NCBI GenBank assembly: GCA_963678705.1
Contig: OY783208.1
Location: 23,772,207-23,836,206, forward strand
Source of the DNA: Panorpa germanica
Lineage: Eukaryota > Arthropoda > Insecta > Mecoptera > Panorpidae
Length of the DNA stretch: 64,000 nucleotides
Direction of reading: 5' to 3'
The notes below the pieces were generated by a model. The model searched no databases and was not told the DNA's origin. It saw nothing but the letters and a program-made list of their open reading frames with translations. The first letter of the stretch is position 1. The number at the start of each line of letters is the position of its first letter. Both the position numbers and the translations under genes were made by a program. This document shows positions 25,188 to 37,203 of this stretch, in pieces.

Positions 25188-25590
25188 CTATTTTTTACGC
25201 GCTTAAATTCTACGTCATATTTCAAGTGAATGTCGCTGTTATAGCGGCGGGTTGTGGAACTATTGTCTCAATAGCAATAAACCGTTTAATCATCAAGCTA
25301 CGGCCATAAATTTATAATGCGCGTTGCCTGGAAATGTCGTTGACGTAATATGATGGCATATCTTTGAGGTTAAGAACCAATAACCATTATTTGAGCCGCG
25401 GAATTATTTAGTTTGATTGACTACCTTTGCTGTGACGCAGAGTGGATTAATTTAGTAATGTGAGGCTTATCTTATAGAACACAGGTGTCCAAACTACGGT
25501 CTGGAGACTGTCAATATGCTGATAAAATTCTCATCAACTTTCAATAGTTTAGCACTTAAACAATATATACATTTGTAACCTATAAATCTT

Positions 25591-26080
25591 ACATATTTTC
25601 GATAATGTTTTTTGACGACACAGTTAATATATAATTATTTCTATAATTACTACATGATAAAATAACATTTAAAGAATACTTTGTGAAATTTTCATAAATA
25701 AATATCAAGAAATGAGCCATTGACAGCGAATCTCCGGTGACGTCACAAAAAAAAGTTTCATTGCGGTGTCCCTCACAACTCATCACTGGTTTATTTGAAA
25801 TCAAAAAACCAAAATGATTTCATTAGTTGATAAGTTTCTTCAGGACACCCTAACGAAAGAGTGTGCAAAATTTCATTGCGGATCGGTGCAGTAGATTTTG
25901 AGCTAGAGAGGACACCGACTCTGAAAAGCTAAGTGTGAGGAAAACGCATTTAAAAGTTTCAACCAAAAAGACGAAACCAGACCAGAGAGGTGAAGACTTA
26001 AAACTCTATATCTCCGACAGTTTTACTCCAATCGACTTCAAATTTTCACACAATAAACTTAATACGTTGTACATTCATAT
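25591..26080 (+). repeat. R1 copy f
   Basis: R1 missing part of the middle (the stretch with the GCGTTACC motif). Confidence 0.85.
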
Positions 26081-26139
26081 AAAATAATTTTGTTTTTCAA
26101 GTCTGAACATGTTATGATTGCTTCTTTAGCATAATTATC

Positions 26140-26275
26140 AACTTGTTTGACACTAAAACATAACCTACAATGCTTAGACCGTTTGTTACCCATCATTACC
26201 AATTTTTGTCCAGTATTTATGTTATAGTGAACAAGTCACTGTCATAACCTCACTTTTACTTCATGTAAATGGCCA
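26140..26275 (-). repeat. R4 copy
   Basis: Reverse R4 just past R1 copy f. Confidence 0.75.
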
Positions 26276-26869
26276 ATAGATGACTCACCTTGCAACAAAG
26301 TCAGGTGCTTTTTTATTTATTTCGATAAGTACCAGTGAATTTTGGTTCGTTAGCTACGGGATCGTCGTTACAGTCTGTCAGTTTCAACATCACTCTCACA
26401 GAAAACGAAAGAGTATCAATATCACCCTCTCCTCCTCTTCTCTTCCCCGCAGGAGTCTGTATAGCATTGTAATATGATGTGGAAGGATGAGATGGACCTA
26501 GAGAATATATTCGCAGCTTTCAAAACATCTAAAGAAAATACAATTACTAGAAAAAAGGATCATATCGCTATTCCACCATTCGTAGTTCGATTTACTTTAG
26601 ATAGATGGTGGTGGAGTCGCTGTAATTGAATGATGGTAATGTCTGTCAAAGGGTAATGTTAGAGCTGTGGTAATAGAGGGAGAGTTAACCCTCTCCCCCG
26701 CCCCTCGGCAACGTTTATAAGGAGTAGAAATGTGCATTTATTTGTTTTTAATTAAGTTTATTCAATATTTAACTTTGAGATGTTTTTAAATGACTTGCGG
26801 TGGTCTATTTGCATGTTTGTTGTTCTGTGTGGTGCTGGAAATCTTGAAGAGGTTCAACATCTTTACGAA

Positions 26870-27790
26870 AATGATGAAAACGTTGTGAAATTTGGAGGGT
26901 CGATACAAATAGTTAAAATACATGCTGTCTCTAAATTTTAGAGACCTAGGGTTCATAGTTTTCTTTTTATACATGATTAAAAATAGTCATTTTCCATACA
27001 AATCATAATTTTTAGCTCAATTTCACCACATAATATAACTTTTAACTATAAAAAAATGGTGACACGGCTTTCAAAAACTGGATGTATATAAAATAATCTT
27101 TTCTGTAACTATTGCAAAAAGAAAATTATCAAAAGGATACCTATTTACGAAAATATTTAAATAAAACCTTTAAGAAACAGTAAATGTAGGTTATAAGCCG
27201 GCAACGTTGCAAATGCCAATTTGAGCGGGAAATTCAAAATCGGAATAAATGTTATATAAAATATAACAATTTATTGGTCAAAGAACCAAATCACGCATGC
27301 GTTAACACACGTAAATTTACAGCGTTGCCAAATTTATTATTCCTTTTTTAAAATATTTAATTTGAATTTAAATTGAATGAATATAAATTTGATATTAATT
27401 ATAGGTAATTTTTAATTTACTAAACTATTATATGCATAAAGAATCATTTTAACAAGCAAAAAGCAGTTTAATAGGGAATTGAAAAATTCATTTTCGAAGG
27501 TACAGTCCTACAGTCATGTACTTCGTATTTTGCATTTCGTATTACCGAGAGATAAACTTTTAGTATTGACGGTACGTCCTGTACCTCCTTAAAAGAAGTT
27601 CAATGTCAGTTTGTCAAAAATAAAGAAGTAAAACCAATTTCTATTACTAATTGTTATTAAAAACATCAATTTTAATTATTCCACATTCAATCGAACTGTC
27701 AAAATTTATATTACTAACGACGCATGCGCACCAACTGAATTAACTAACCTCAAATCTAGATTAAAATATTCAATAAAAACGTAAATTTAA
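26870..27790. repeat. R9 composite, copy 1 (ends in R5)
   Basis: About 720 bp (AATTTGGAGGGTCGATACAA to GACGGTACGTCCTG) followed by a reverse R5 segment (27590-27752) and GTGAGTGGGAATG. The same order recurs at 53998-54935, so the composite moved or was duplicated as a unit. Confidence 0.8.
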
Positions 27791-28180
27791 TAACAAAACA
27801 GTGAGTGGGAATGGGGGTAAAAAGATGTCGAATAGCAGTGTTGACAAATAAAAGAATTATTAAGTAATATTGAAAGAGTTTGAAACTTCTCTCTTGGGAA
27901 ATCGTTACAGAAATAGTGCGAACATAAAATGGGGTATTGCCAACATTAAAAGTATGGAAGGACCAGACGTAATTCAATAAGTTACTACCCATGAAATCGT
28001 TGAGTGATTCCTAGGTAAGCCGGCAGCCAAATTAATAATCCGTCGAAGTTAACGACATCGTTAACAATGTCGTTAACTTCATATTAATAAATGTGTCGAT
28101 TCAGCAATAATCGTAAAATATTGCTAATAAAAAATGGCGAATATTTAATAAAACATTTACGATGAACAAAATTTTGTTAC
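27790..28180. other. Orcokinin intron 1, low-content stretch
   Basis: Only the hairpin at 28045-28080 stands out. Confidence 0.4.
28045..28080. repeat. Perfect hairpin, 14-bp stem
   Basis: GAAGTTAACGACAT (28045-28058) and ATGTCGTTAACTTC (28067-28080) are exact complements around an 8-base loop. Confidence 0.8.
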
Positions 28181-28960
28181 GTGTAGATTCCTGCTCAAAG
28201 AATTTACCGTTAAAATTTCAGGGTAGGTAACCGTTCATATTTTAAAGAAATTAATTGTTGAAAATTGACATAAAACACATTGCTCTTATGGAGAAATGGG
28301 TACATGTGATCATAAATCAATAAATATGAGTATGTTCTATATTGTGTCGTATAAAAAAAACCTATTCATTAGAAAGGTGACTATTGGCGTGACAGGTCAA
28401 TATTTTAAAAATACTATGTATCCGTTCATCCTGAAAAGAAAATTAGAAATGAAATTCAAATTATGATATTTAATAAATTATTTTTCGCTATTGGCAACGT
28501 CGCACTGCTATAATAAGCGCCACAACACGACAGCGGGAAAAACGGTAATTAAAGATTTAAATATAACCTCGTTCAGAACTGTCAAAATTACGTAAATATT
28601 ACGTGATAGTAACAGCTAAAATTAAATACAAAAATTAAGAAAATAGCACATATGGTAAATAGAATTAAAATATTTATAAACACTTTAATAATTTAATAAC
28701 ATAACCTAAAAATTATAATAGTAGTGATTCAAATTTATGTAGATACGTTTTTGAATTAATGACGACTTTATAATCATTTGTTTTTTTATTTTACTCTGTA
28801 AATTATTATCTATTTCTAGTGGTCGTTTTTTACAAAATAATCCTTGCTTGTTACGTTTTTGAGGTATATCCATCTTTACAAAACATTCAAATGTCACCGG
28901 GAAAAAACTAACCAAAAAAAGCGGTGTTGCCAAATGTAAAATTCACGTCACGTGATAATT
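28180..28960 (-). repeat. R8 copy 1
   Basis: Reverse R8. From its right end: CACGTGACGTGAATTTTACA, TTTGGCAACACCGC, a short frame starting MDIPQKRNKQGLFCKKRP, then AT-rich DNA to GAACGGTTACCTACCCTGAA. Confidence 0.75.
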
Positions 28961-29385
28961 TTCCTGACTTCCATGGAAATGTCCTTTTCCCGTCCTCCCA
29001 TAAAAGTAACAACAGATAATAATACCCTTTGTGAATAACACGCACAATGAGAAAGAAAGAGAAACAAAATATAAAAAACTAATGAAAGTAAAAGAGAAAC
29101 AAAATTGTTTGCTTTCTTTTTAAATAATTATTTTTAATAAATATATTTCTATGACTTTTGACCCAGAGGGGAGTGACACGGCAGGGGGAAGTGGTATAAA
29201 TCCATTATTTAATAACTGTTGTTACTTTGTCGTTGTCAGAAATGTACAATTTTGACAAAATATTGAACAGTGTAGTTGTTCTTTTAAATGAGCTCGTAAT
29301 ATCGGTGCAGCACGCAAATTTTTAGGTTATGACACTCCGTATTTACAGCGGCGTCAATTGGGTTGAGAACTATATCTGAATTTAT

Positions 29386-29690
29386 ATAAAAATGTTCTTT
29401 CTGCAACGCTCCGTGCGAATCTTCCATTGTTCGAAACAGTCTTCTTCTACCAGCTTTAAATCTTCTTCCTTTTAATGCTGATTTCATCTTAGGGGACAAA
29501 TAGAACCCGCACGGTGAATAAGGCGTAAGTAAAATTTGTCGTACCGATTCTTTATCAATTCCTACAGCTTCAGTAATCGCACGAATACCTAACCGACGGT
29601 CGAATAAAACCAGATTACCGATTACGTATTCTTGGCCATCTTGAAAATGCTTAATATCGCTCAAGTCAACAAAAAACCACATTTTCAATA
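29386..29690 (-). pseudogene. Mariner transposase remnant, core deleted
   Basis: Minus strand reads LFDRRLGIRAITEAVGIDKE and SVRQIL, the paired-like HTH of mariner transposases. It jumps directly to TPYSPCGFYLSPKMKSALKG, RRF and ALQKEHF, which is the region after the catalytic core. The D,D,D domain is missing. The open frame continues into R1 copy g by chance. Confidence 0.8.
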
Positions 29691-30160
29691 ACGTTTTTGA
29701 CGACACAGTTAATATATAATTATTTCTATAATTACTACATGATAAAATAACATTTAAAGAATACTTTGTGAAATTTTCATAAATAAATATCAAGAAATGA
29801 GCCATTGAGAGCGAATCTCCGGTGACGTCACAAAAAAAGTTTCATTGCGTTGTTCCTCATAACTCATCACTGGATTATTTGGAATCAAAAAATAAAAATG
29901 ATTTCATTAGTTGATAAGTTTCTGCAGGACACCCTGTTAAGTAACTCGACAGCGTTACCTCGGCATTTATGTAAAGAAAGAGTGTGCAAAATTTCATTGC
30001 GGATCGGTGCAGTAGATTTTGAGCTAGAGAGGACACCGACTCTGAAAAAGCTAAGAGAGAGGTGAAGACTTAAAACTATATATCTCCAACAGTTTTACTC
30101 CAATCGACTTCAAATTTTCACACAATAAACTTAATATGTTGTACATTCATATAAATAAAT
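29682..30160 (+). repeat. R1 copy g
   Basis: R1 with a deletion near AAGCTAAG and an ATAAATAAAT tail. Its left end abuts a mariner transposase remnant. Confidence 0.85.
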
Positions 30161-30840
30161 TGAAACTTTATCCTCCTCTTAAACCACTCAAAAACACGTG
30201 TACAATTTCTTTCATTAGAAAGAAAAGTTAGTCTCGTTAATGTTGCTTATCATAACCTCAAATATCCAATTATTTTTAATGAATTACCAGCAAATATAAG
30301 TCCCAATTACTAGCTTCCTAATAAATTAAAAAAACCTGAATTATTCCAATTAGTTTATACTTTATTAAAAGAACAAAACAATCACTTCCTATTGATACAC
30401 TTCAAAATTGTCATTTAAATTATTTCTTAACAAAACTAACTGCATACAGTATTTTCCTACTATTTAATTAATTGCCAACAAAAACAGCTTAAACAAACTT
30501 TAAACGTTTATACAGACGTGAAGTGAGCTAGAAGAGTTTAATAATTAGCCAGTCGTGCCAACACAAAAACCGTTGAATGGTTGATAAAAAGGAAAAGAAG
30601 CTTGCAGTGAAAATAAGGAATAATTCTTTGTTATTTTGTTTATTCAATCGTCTTCAAGAATATTTTCTTAGTAAACAGTGAGATGCTCAATCTTGGGAGA
30701 GGAGGGGGGGGGTAGTGTAAAGGGAGGTAGGCTGTCGACCGATCTGTCATTGACAGTACCTTGATTATATTATGTATAAATATGTTTAAAAAGACACGGT
30801 AAAGCTTCATTCCCACTCAGTTGTCAGAATACATTCGTCT
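30160..30840. other. Orcokinin intron 1, no feature seen
   Basis: AT-rich with a G tract near 30700. No repeat partner recognised here. Confidence 0.4.
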
Positions 30841-30844
30841 TTTA

Positions 30845-31055
30845 ATTTTGAGGTTAGTTAATTCAGTTGGTGCGCATGCGTCGTTAGTAATATAAATTTT
30901 GACAGTTCGATTGAATGTGGAATAATTAAAATTGCTGTTTTTAATAACAATCATTAATAGAAATTGTTTTCACTTGACAAAATGAAATTGAACTTCTTTT
31001 AGAAATAAATCCTACTACGTTTTGACAGATTGTCACATTTTGGAGGTTATACAAT
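30845..31055 (+). repeat. R5 copy
   Basis: Forward R5, near full length. Confidence 0.8.
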
Positions 31056-31434
31056 AATAGACTTTCGAATAGGGAAACATCCCTGGTCAAATAAACGCCT
31101 GAACACATACCGCATTTGTTACTGCGTTCTATTTTAGTCCTTTAATTGCAAAGTCAATATATTAATCAAGTTAAAAACATATAAAACAACAATATGGTTT
31201 CAAAAATCAAGTTTAAACCTGCAAGAGAATTTCTATTTTGTTTGTTTGATGTATTAATTCGATTTGAAGACCGGAAGTGCTGAGTTAGCAAATTGTAAAG
31301 TATACCATAATCCACAGGTGTGAGGAAGAGAGGTAGAAACAACTACACCAGGTGTTTAGAACATGTAATATACATTGATTTAAATTCGGTCGCCATCTTT
31401 AAAAAGAAAGTGCACTCAGTCTTTGTTGTTTATC

Positions 31435-31930
31435 TTGGAAACTATAACTCCCACAAAAATTTTGTAAAATAATTTTTTGTAGATAATCCCATTATTTACA
31501 ACTTTTATTAGTAACTTTTTGTTGTATCTTTTAAAATAAAGAAATTATAAACAAGAATATATCTTAAACAAATTAGTGTAATGAGAGACTGTACTACCAC
31601 TCTGTTCTTGTTGTTTATCTTGGAAAACATAACTCACACAAAAATTTTGTAATTACATTTCTTGTAGATAACAACATTATCTACTACTTTTACTAATAAT
31701 TTTTTATTATACCTTTTAAAATAAAGAAGTTATTAACAAAAATAATTCTTAAACTAATTGTTGTAATGACAGACTGTACCATCGCAACTATTATTGCTTA
31801 CAACTTTTTTGTTACAAAAGTTACAACAAAAAGTTGTTTAAAAAAGTTGTAGATACTACTATTACCTACAAAAAATGTATACCCTAAATTTTTATAGGTA
31901 TTATAGTTTTAAAGATATAGAGAAAATACT
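31435..31930. repeat. R13 tandem group of three
   Basis: Three roughly 140-bp units (31435-31575 and 31610-31750 forward, 31795-31930 reverse). Each has AACTATAACTCCCACAAAAA and a self-complementary core TTGTAGATAATAAAATTATC-type sequence. Single units at 7725-7860, 18275-18400 (reverse) and 18820-18960. Confidence 0.7.
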
Positions 31931-32381
31931 GATTTCAAATTCTTAACAAGCTATTATTTTCCAATTGTTCTAACATGTTCAGGTAAAACAGACTTATGCT
32001 AGATATTATGACGTTTCGTATAAAACCTGAAACATGCGTAATACTTTAAAAAGGTTAAATACACCTGCGTTAAGACTACAACGGTGCTTAGACCAGATTA
32101 GGGTGGCTTTCCACGTGACTCCAGATTTGTTCCACTTATTTTTTTGTTACTTACGACCTCTGTTCATCTAATTATAAGATAATCCCATTTAGCTATAGGA
32201 ATGATTTGTAGCAGCCGCCATTTTGAGTCATTTTAAACGTATAGCGGGAAAAAGCAATTAGATTTTTATTATTTCATAAACTCATTATTTAAGCGTTTTG
32301 CTCCGTCACAAAGCTAAGCTTATTTATATCTGTCATTTAGATTTAAATGTTTTTTGTATTTATATGCAAGGTTAAAACAGT

Positions 32382-32884
32382 ATATTTTCAATAATGTTTT
32401 TTGACGACACAGTTAATATATAATTATTTCTATAATTACTACATGATAAAATAACATTTAAAGAATACTTTGTGAAATTTTCATAAATAAATATCAAGAA
32501 ATGAGCCATTGACAGCGAATCTCCGGTGACCTCACAAAAAAAAAGTTACTCATAACTCATCACTGGATTATTTGAAATCAAAAAACCAAAATGATTTCAT
32601 TAGTTGATAAGTTTCTGCAGGACACCTTGTTAAGTAACTCGACAGCGTTACCTCGGCATTTATGTAAAGAAAGAGTGTGCAAAATTTCATTGCGGATCGG
32701 TGCAGTAGATTTTGAGCTAGAGAGGACACCGACTCTGAAAAAGATAAGTGTGAGAAAAACGCGTTTAAAAGTTTCAAAGAAAGATGTGAAGACTTAAAAC
32801 TCTATATCTCCGACAGTTTTACTCCAATCGACTTCAAATTTTCACACAATAAACTTAATATGTTGTACATTCATATAAATAAAT
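32382..32884 (+). repeat. R1 copy h
   Basis: R1 whose palindrome is mutated to TGACCTCA, the only such copy. Its AAAT tail runs straight into an R4 element. Confidence 0.85.
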
Positions 32885-33005
32885 AAAAGTGAGGTTATGA
32901 CATTGATTTGTTCACTATAACGTAAATACTGGACAAAAATTGTTAATGGTGGGGAATAAACGTTCTGAGTATTGTAGGTTGTGTTTTAGTGTCATAGTCG
33001 TCAAC
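32885..33005 (+). repeat. R4 copy
   Basis: R4 starting inside the tail of R1 copy h, about 80 bp before orcokinin exon 2. Other partial copies: 42485-42562 (minus) and a fragment near 62095 in a mannosidase gene 2 intron. Confidence 0.75.
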
Positions 33006-33084
33006 ACACCAATTCGGGATCGTTTCCCAAAATATTTATACTGATAATAAGCTTTTATGTAAATCTTGAATAATATGCTTTCAG

Positions 33085-33181
33085 GAGCAGCAGGACCTCG
33101 AGGCGCTGCTCTACAGGCTTCAAGGATCTCATCAGAATGGAGGCTCCTCCGGGGGAAGTACTGGCCGGTTCAACAATCTGG
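33085..33181 (+). CDS. Orcokinin exon 2: shared propeptide segment
   Basis: Acceptor ctttcag|GAG and donor CTG G|gtaaga bound 97 nt encoding EQQDLEALLYRLQG, then a Ser/Gly-rich stretch and RFNNL. The exon starts in phase 0 and ends in phase 1. The leftover G completes GAA with the B exon at 37204 or GGC with the A exon at 46132, so both splice choices stay in frame. The segment lies directly after the signal peptide and holds no orcokinin motif; it is presumably a spacer removed during processing. Local base composition is clearly more GC-rich than the flanking intron, which supports coding. Confidence 0.82.
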
Positions 33182-33696
33182 GTAAGAGCTTATACAGTCT
33201 TAAATATCCTTACATCTCATATTAAAAGATTATTTGCTTTGTAAATATATAACAAACAATGTTAATTATTATGCCTTTGTTCTCTCACTGTAAATATAAC
33301 AACACTTGTAAAACAGCAAATGTAAATAGTGTACAACGTGCTGCATTAATGATCTAGTAAGGGGTAAATGTCTGAAAATTACCGAGTGAGAGAATACATT
33401 GTTAAAACTCCATTAGGAACTCAAGTTTGTGTGCTGTTGGATAATTCATTACGTCTCCATCTTAAAATCTGTCTTTGTCATTCACGGCTTCTTAAACATA
33501 GACTTTATTCATTCAGTGCTAATTAAGGAGGTCCTAGTACCGCGTTTACTCATGCGGCGACTATCTGCGAAAGTGACGGATGATTGTGATGATATTTCTC
33601 ATGTCAATGTCAATTATTTTAGTGATTTCTTCGTTCCACATACTATTTGTATTATTTGAATCAAGAGCTTGATGTTTTTTAAACCATATTCAATTG

Positions 33697-34215
33697 AAAA
33701 GGCAAAGGAATCAATAAATTTGGAAATTGAGATGAAAGTGAAATTACCTTCATATGAAATTTTTAATAAAATCAAAAAATGAAACTTCAATTTGAGAAAC
33801 CAAGATTTCATTAACAAAAGTCAGTTAAAAGGAAGAGATTATTATATGTTACATCCAAATTTAAGTAAGAAGAAATGGTTTAGAAATGAGCCCCGCAAAA
33901 TGATATCAAAAGTAATCATTGTAAAACTCACCTGTCCAGCTCACCTGTACAAAATTAATATTAAATCCGACGATAGATGTCAATGTGGTGAAGAAGGAAC
34001 TTTGGATCATATTATATTTGAATGCATAAATTATAGTTTAGAAAGATCTAAATTCAATTAGATGTGAATAAAACTTTTACTGTTAATACTAAATTGTTGT
34101 TAAGTGATTCAAAATTAATTAGTGAATTATTGAAATATTTAGAAATTTGTAAAATAGAATTATGTTTGTTGGTGGCTATGACGAATAAAAGTCAAGGCAA
34201 ATAAATAAATAAATA
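33697..34215 (+). pseudogene. R2: non-LTR 3' end copy
   Basis: Same C-terminal segment on the plus strand (KESINLEIEMKV to CQCGEEGTLDHIIFEC and SQGK), with a frameshift near 34060, ending in an AATA-repeat tail. It lies in orcokinin intron 2. Confidence 0.8.
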
Positions 34216-34987
34216 ATAATAATTATGAATTTTTAACATACGAACCCGAATATGTCGGTATATTAAAACATACATATAATACTTTTGCAATGTACTGTAC
34301 ATTACTTTGCTTTTGTTGATATTTTCAGAGCATATAATTTGCAAATACGGGTTTAATTTACTTTAATTTAATTATATTTTAAAATGCTTATTCAAATAAT
34401 GGCGCCAAAACGAGAATTGGAATCCATACTATCATCTACTGCTGCCATCTATACGATTTTATATACAAATATTATTTGCCATCGATCCATATTACCAAAT
34501 CGAACAATGTCATATTTTTCATGAAGTTCAATCTATTTTTAACATCCTCTTAAAATATTAATTAAAAATATTCATATTTAATAAAAGTACAGCAGATTTA
34601 AATGTGGTAACACATCGAGTGACTGATTTTATATTTTTATTATTGTAACGCCTGATTTGACGCAACCCATAACACACTTCTAAAGTTCAAAACGATGTTA
34701 TTTACCGTATATATCAAATAGCTTGTTAAATATTTTACACGTGGAATAAGATCGTGTTATTTAGATAAGTATAGAAAAGGAAAAAAGCAAAATTGGATCT
34801 AACACGCCCTTATTTATAATGTTACAGGGATCGTTAGTTACTTCAACCTTCGAAAAAAATATTCTATTTGACAAAGTAGGGCTAGGTTTTCTTAAAATGA
34901 TATTCCCACTCACTGTTTTGATATTTAATTAACCGTTTATTCTATATTTTCGACCTTAGAGCATATATATAAGGAGAGAGAATGTTG

Positions 34988-35396
34988 GACCTGAAAGTGT
35001 GTCCAAAATATGTGCGAGAGAGAAAGGTATATGTTTCTATTTGTTCTCTATGCGTATGCGTCGAAAGTGACAGTTGTCAAGTCAGAGCTGTCTAGATATA
35101 ATACGTGACAGTTGTTAAATATGACATTATATTGATGTGGAATAATGTAGATATGTATAAATATAAATAAACTATATATAAATATAACTATAACTAAAAA
35201 TAAGTATATGTTTTCACTGAACGGTCACTGTTTTATCGACAGACGAGCTTTGTACCAACTAAAGAAATATAATTCCTTTACATATTTAATATTTATTATA
35301 TCTAGACAGCTGTCACTTTCGACGCTTGCGCATAGAGAACAAATACGACATATACCTTTCTTTGTCGCACACATTTAGGACACACTTTTAATCTAA
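34988..35396. mobile_element. TIR element (MITE), about 400 bp
   Basis: Arms of roughly 110 bp, AAGTGTGTCCAAAATATGTG at the left and CGCACACATTTAGGACACAC at the right, with TCTATGCGTATGCGTCGAAA mirrored by TTTCGACGCTTGCGCATAGA. The centre is AT-rich and non-coding. Confidence 0.75.
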
Positions 35397-35397
35397 G

Positions 35398-35590
35398 GTT
35401 CGCATGCGTCGTTAGTAATATAAATTTTAACAGTTCGATTGAATGTGGAATAATTAAAATTGCTGTTTTTAATAACAATTAGTAATAGAAATTGTTTTTA
35501 CTTCTTTATTTTTGACAAACTGACATTGAACTTCTTTTAAAAATAAATCCTACTGCGTTTTGACAGATTGTCACATTTTGGAGGTTATAG
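35398..35590 (+). repeat. R5 copy
   Basis: Forward R5 abutting the right end of the TIR element at 34988-35396. Confidence 0.8.
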
Positions 35591-35781
35591 TTATAGTTTT
35601 GCTAAATTTAGTAACACTGGACCTTGTAAGGTTCTACAAACCACCTGTATATACCTGTGTTAGTACATATAATGAAATTGTTATACTGCTCTCTCTCTCT
35701 CTTCTACAACATAAATTATGTATTATAAATTGTGTAAATAAACTGGTTGTATATAATTTTCATGTGTTTATGCCAATGCTG

Positions 35782-35892
35782 GGCGCACACTACAGACAAG
35801 ACTGTCTTCTTTTGTATTGACATCGCTAATTCATGTTATGTCATTTTCTACGACAAAGGCAGATCTAGTTAAAGACAGTGTTGTCTCTAGTA
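35782..35892. mobile_element. Short TIR element
   Basis: GCGCACACTACAGACAAGAC at the left mirrors GTTGTCTCTAGTATGCGC at the right, 110 bp overall. Ends are imperfect. Confidence 0.45.
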
Positions 35893-37203
35893 TGCGCTTA
35901 GACTAAAATTAGCTGTGATTCAAACCGAAATGGATTACATCTCTCCAAGTTATCAACCAAACTGTAAATATATTTAACTTTATTAATAATTTTGTGTATG
36001 TGTTGTTATTCTGTATATATTAAAATTAATCTTTAAATGTCTTTTAAGGGGGTTTTACATGATCCGATTTCGATTCCGACGAACAGTCCGATTATCGTAC
36101 GTGTAAACACTCAAAATATGACAGTGTAATCGCAAAGGAGTATGAGAAGACCATACTGTTCGATTCGATATTGTGCGAACTGTTTGAAATTACCGCCATT
36201 AAATCAACGACGCTAGTCAGAACTAGGACTGTTGATTCATGACTTGACTTGCACAATTTGACCAACGTAGTCAATACGTTTGTCACTGCACATGCAAAAT
36301 ACACGTGACGTCACAGCTGATTACAGCCGTAACATTATCTTTGACAACAACTGCTACAACACAAGACTCCATTATTTTTAATTACAATTGAAATAATGAC
36401 TGTAATAAGGCAGACAAAATATACTGATAAGACTAATAGCTTTAAATGAAATAATGTAAAAATTAATATGAATTTGATGATTTTAGTAGTGATGATTAGT
36501 TAATATGAAATAATGTAATGTAAGTGCTTCCACTAGCTGAAAATCTTAATGCGGCACTTAATCTTTCATTACGATTTATTCCCTCCTTGATGTTAGTGTC
36601 CTTTTTTGTATTGGAGGAGTCACAAGTCTTGATAATTCCAGATACAGCTCCTCATTTATTCTTAAAAAAGTTTTGAGTATAGAACAAACGCCATTAAACG
36701 CAGAAAAAAGCAGAACTGTCAAGACAAAAAGTTAACCTAAAAATTATTTTAAGAAATTTAGTCAGTCGCATGGTTTTAATCTAATTTCTTTCATTAAATT
36801 CACATGTGATAAAGATTCTCTTAAGACACCATGATTTCATCCATTTACTTCTTGACTTATTTAGCATCAAAGCTAAACCTAGTGCAATTAGAGAGTCGTC
36901 ATCCATATTTACACCGTACACTTAATGTCAAACACCAGGACTCTTTGACATCGCAACTCAGATCAACAAGACAGACATCTTATGTGCAATGTGAAACACA
37001 AACAAGTAATATTCTACTTTTCTTAAACAGACTATTAATCGGAGTCAGAACTGATCATGTAAAACCCTCTTTAGATAATTGGTCAACTGCTTCCATTCAC
37101 CTGTTTACCAAATTAAGCACCTTGCACGATTCATCTTTTCTTAATGCACTTATTCCGCCATCTTGAATTACCTATTCCAGTAACAGAATTTTGTTTTCCA
37201 TAG
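35893..37203. other. Orcokinin intron before the B exon, mostly unique
   Basis: No repeat partner in this window. A 111-codon open frame at 36831-37166 has no recognisable domain and ends before the acceptor at 37202-37203. Confidence 0.45.

Noticed and set aside
36831-37166. 111-codon frame just before the orcokinin B exon
   Set aside because: No recognisable domain, no splice sites that would join it in phase, and it terminates before the true acceptor.
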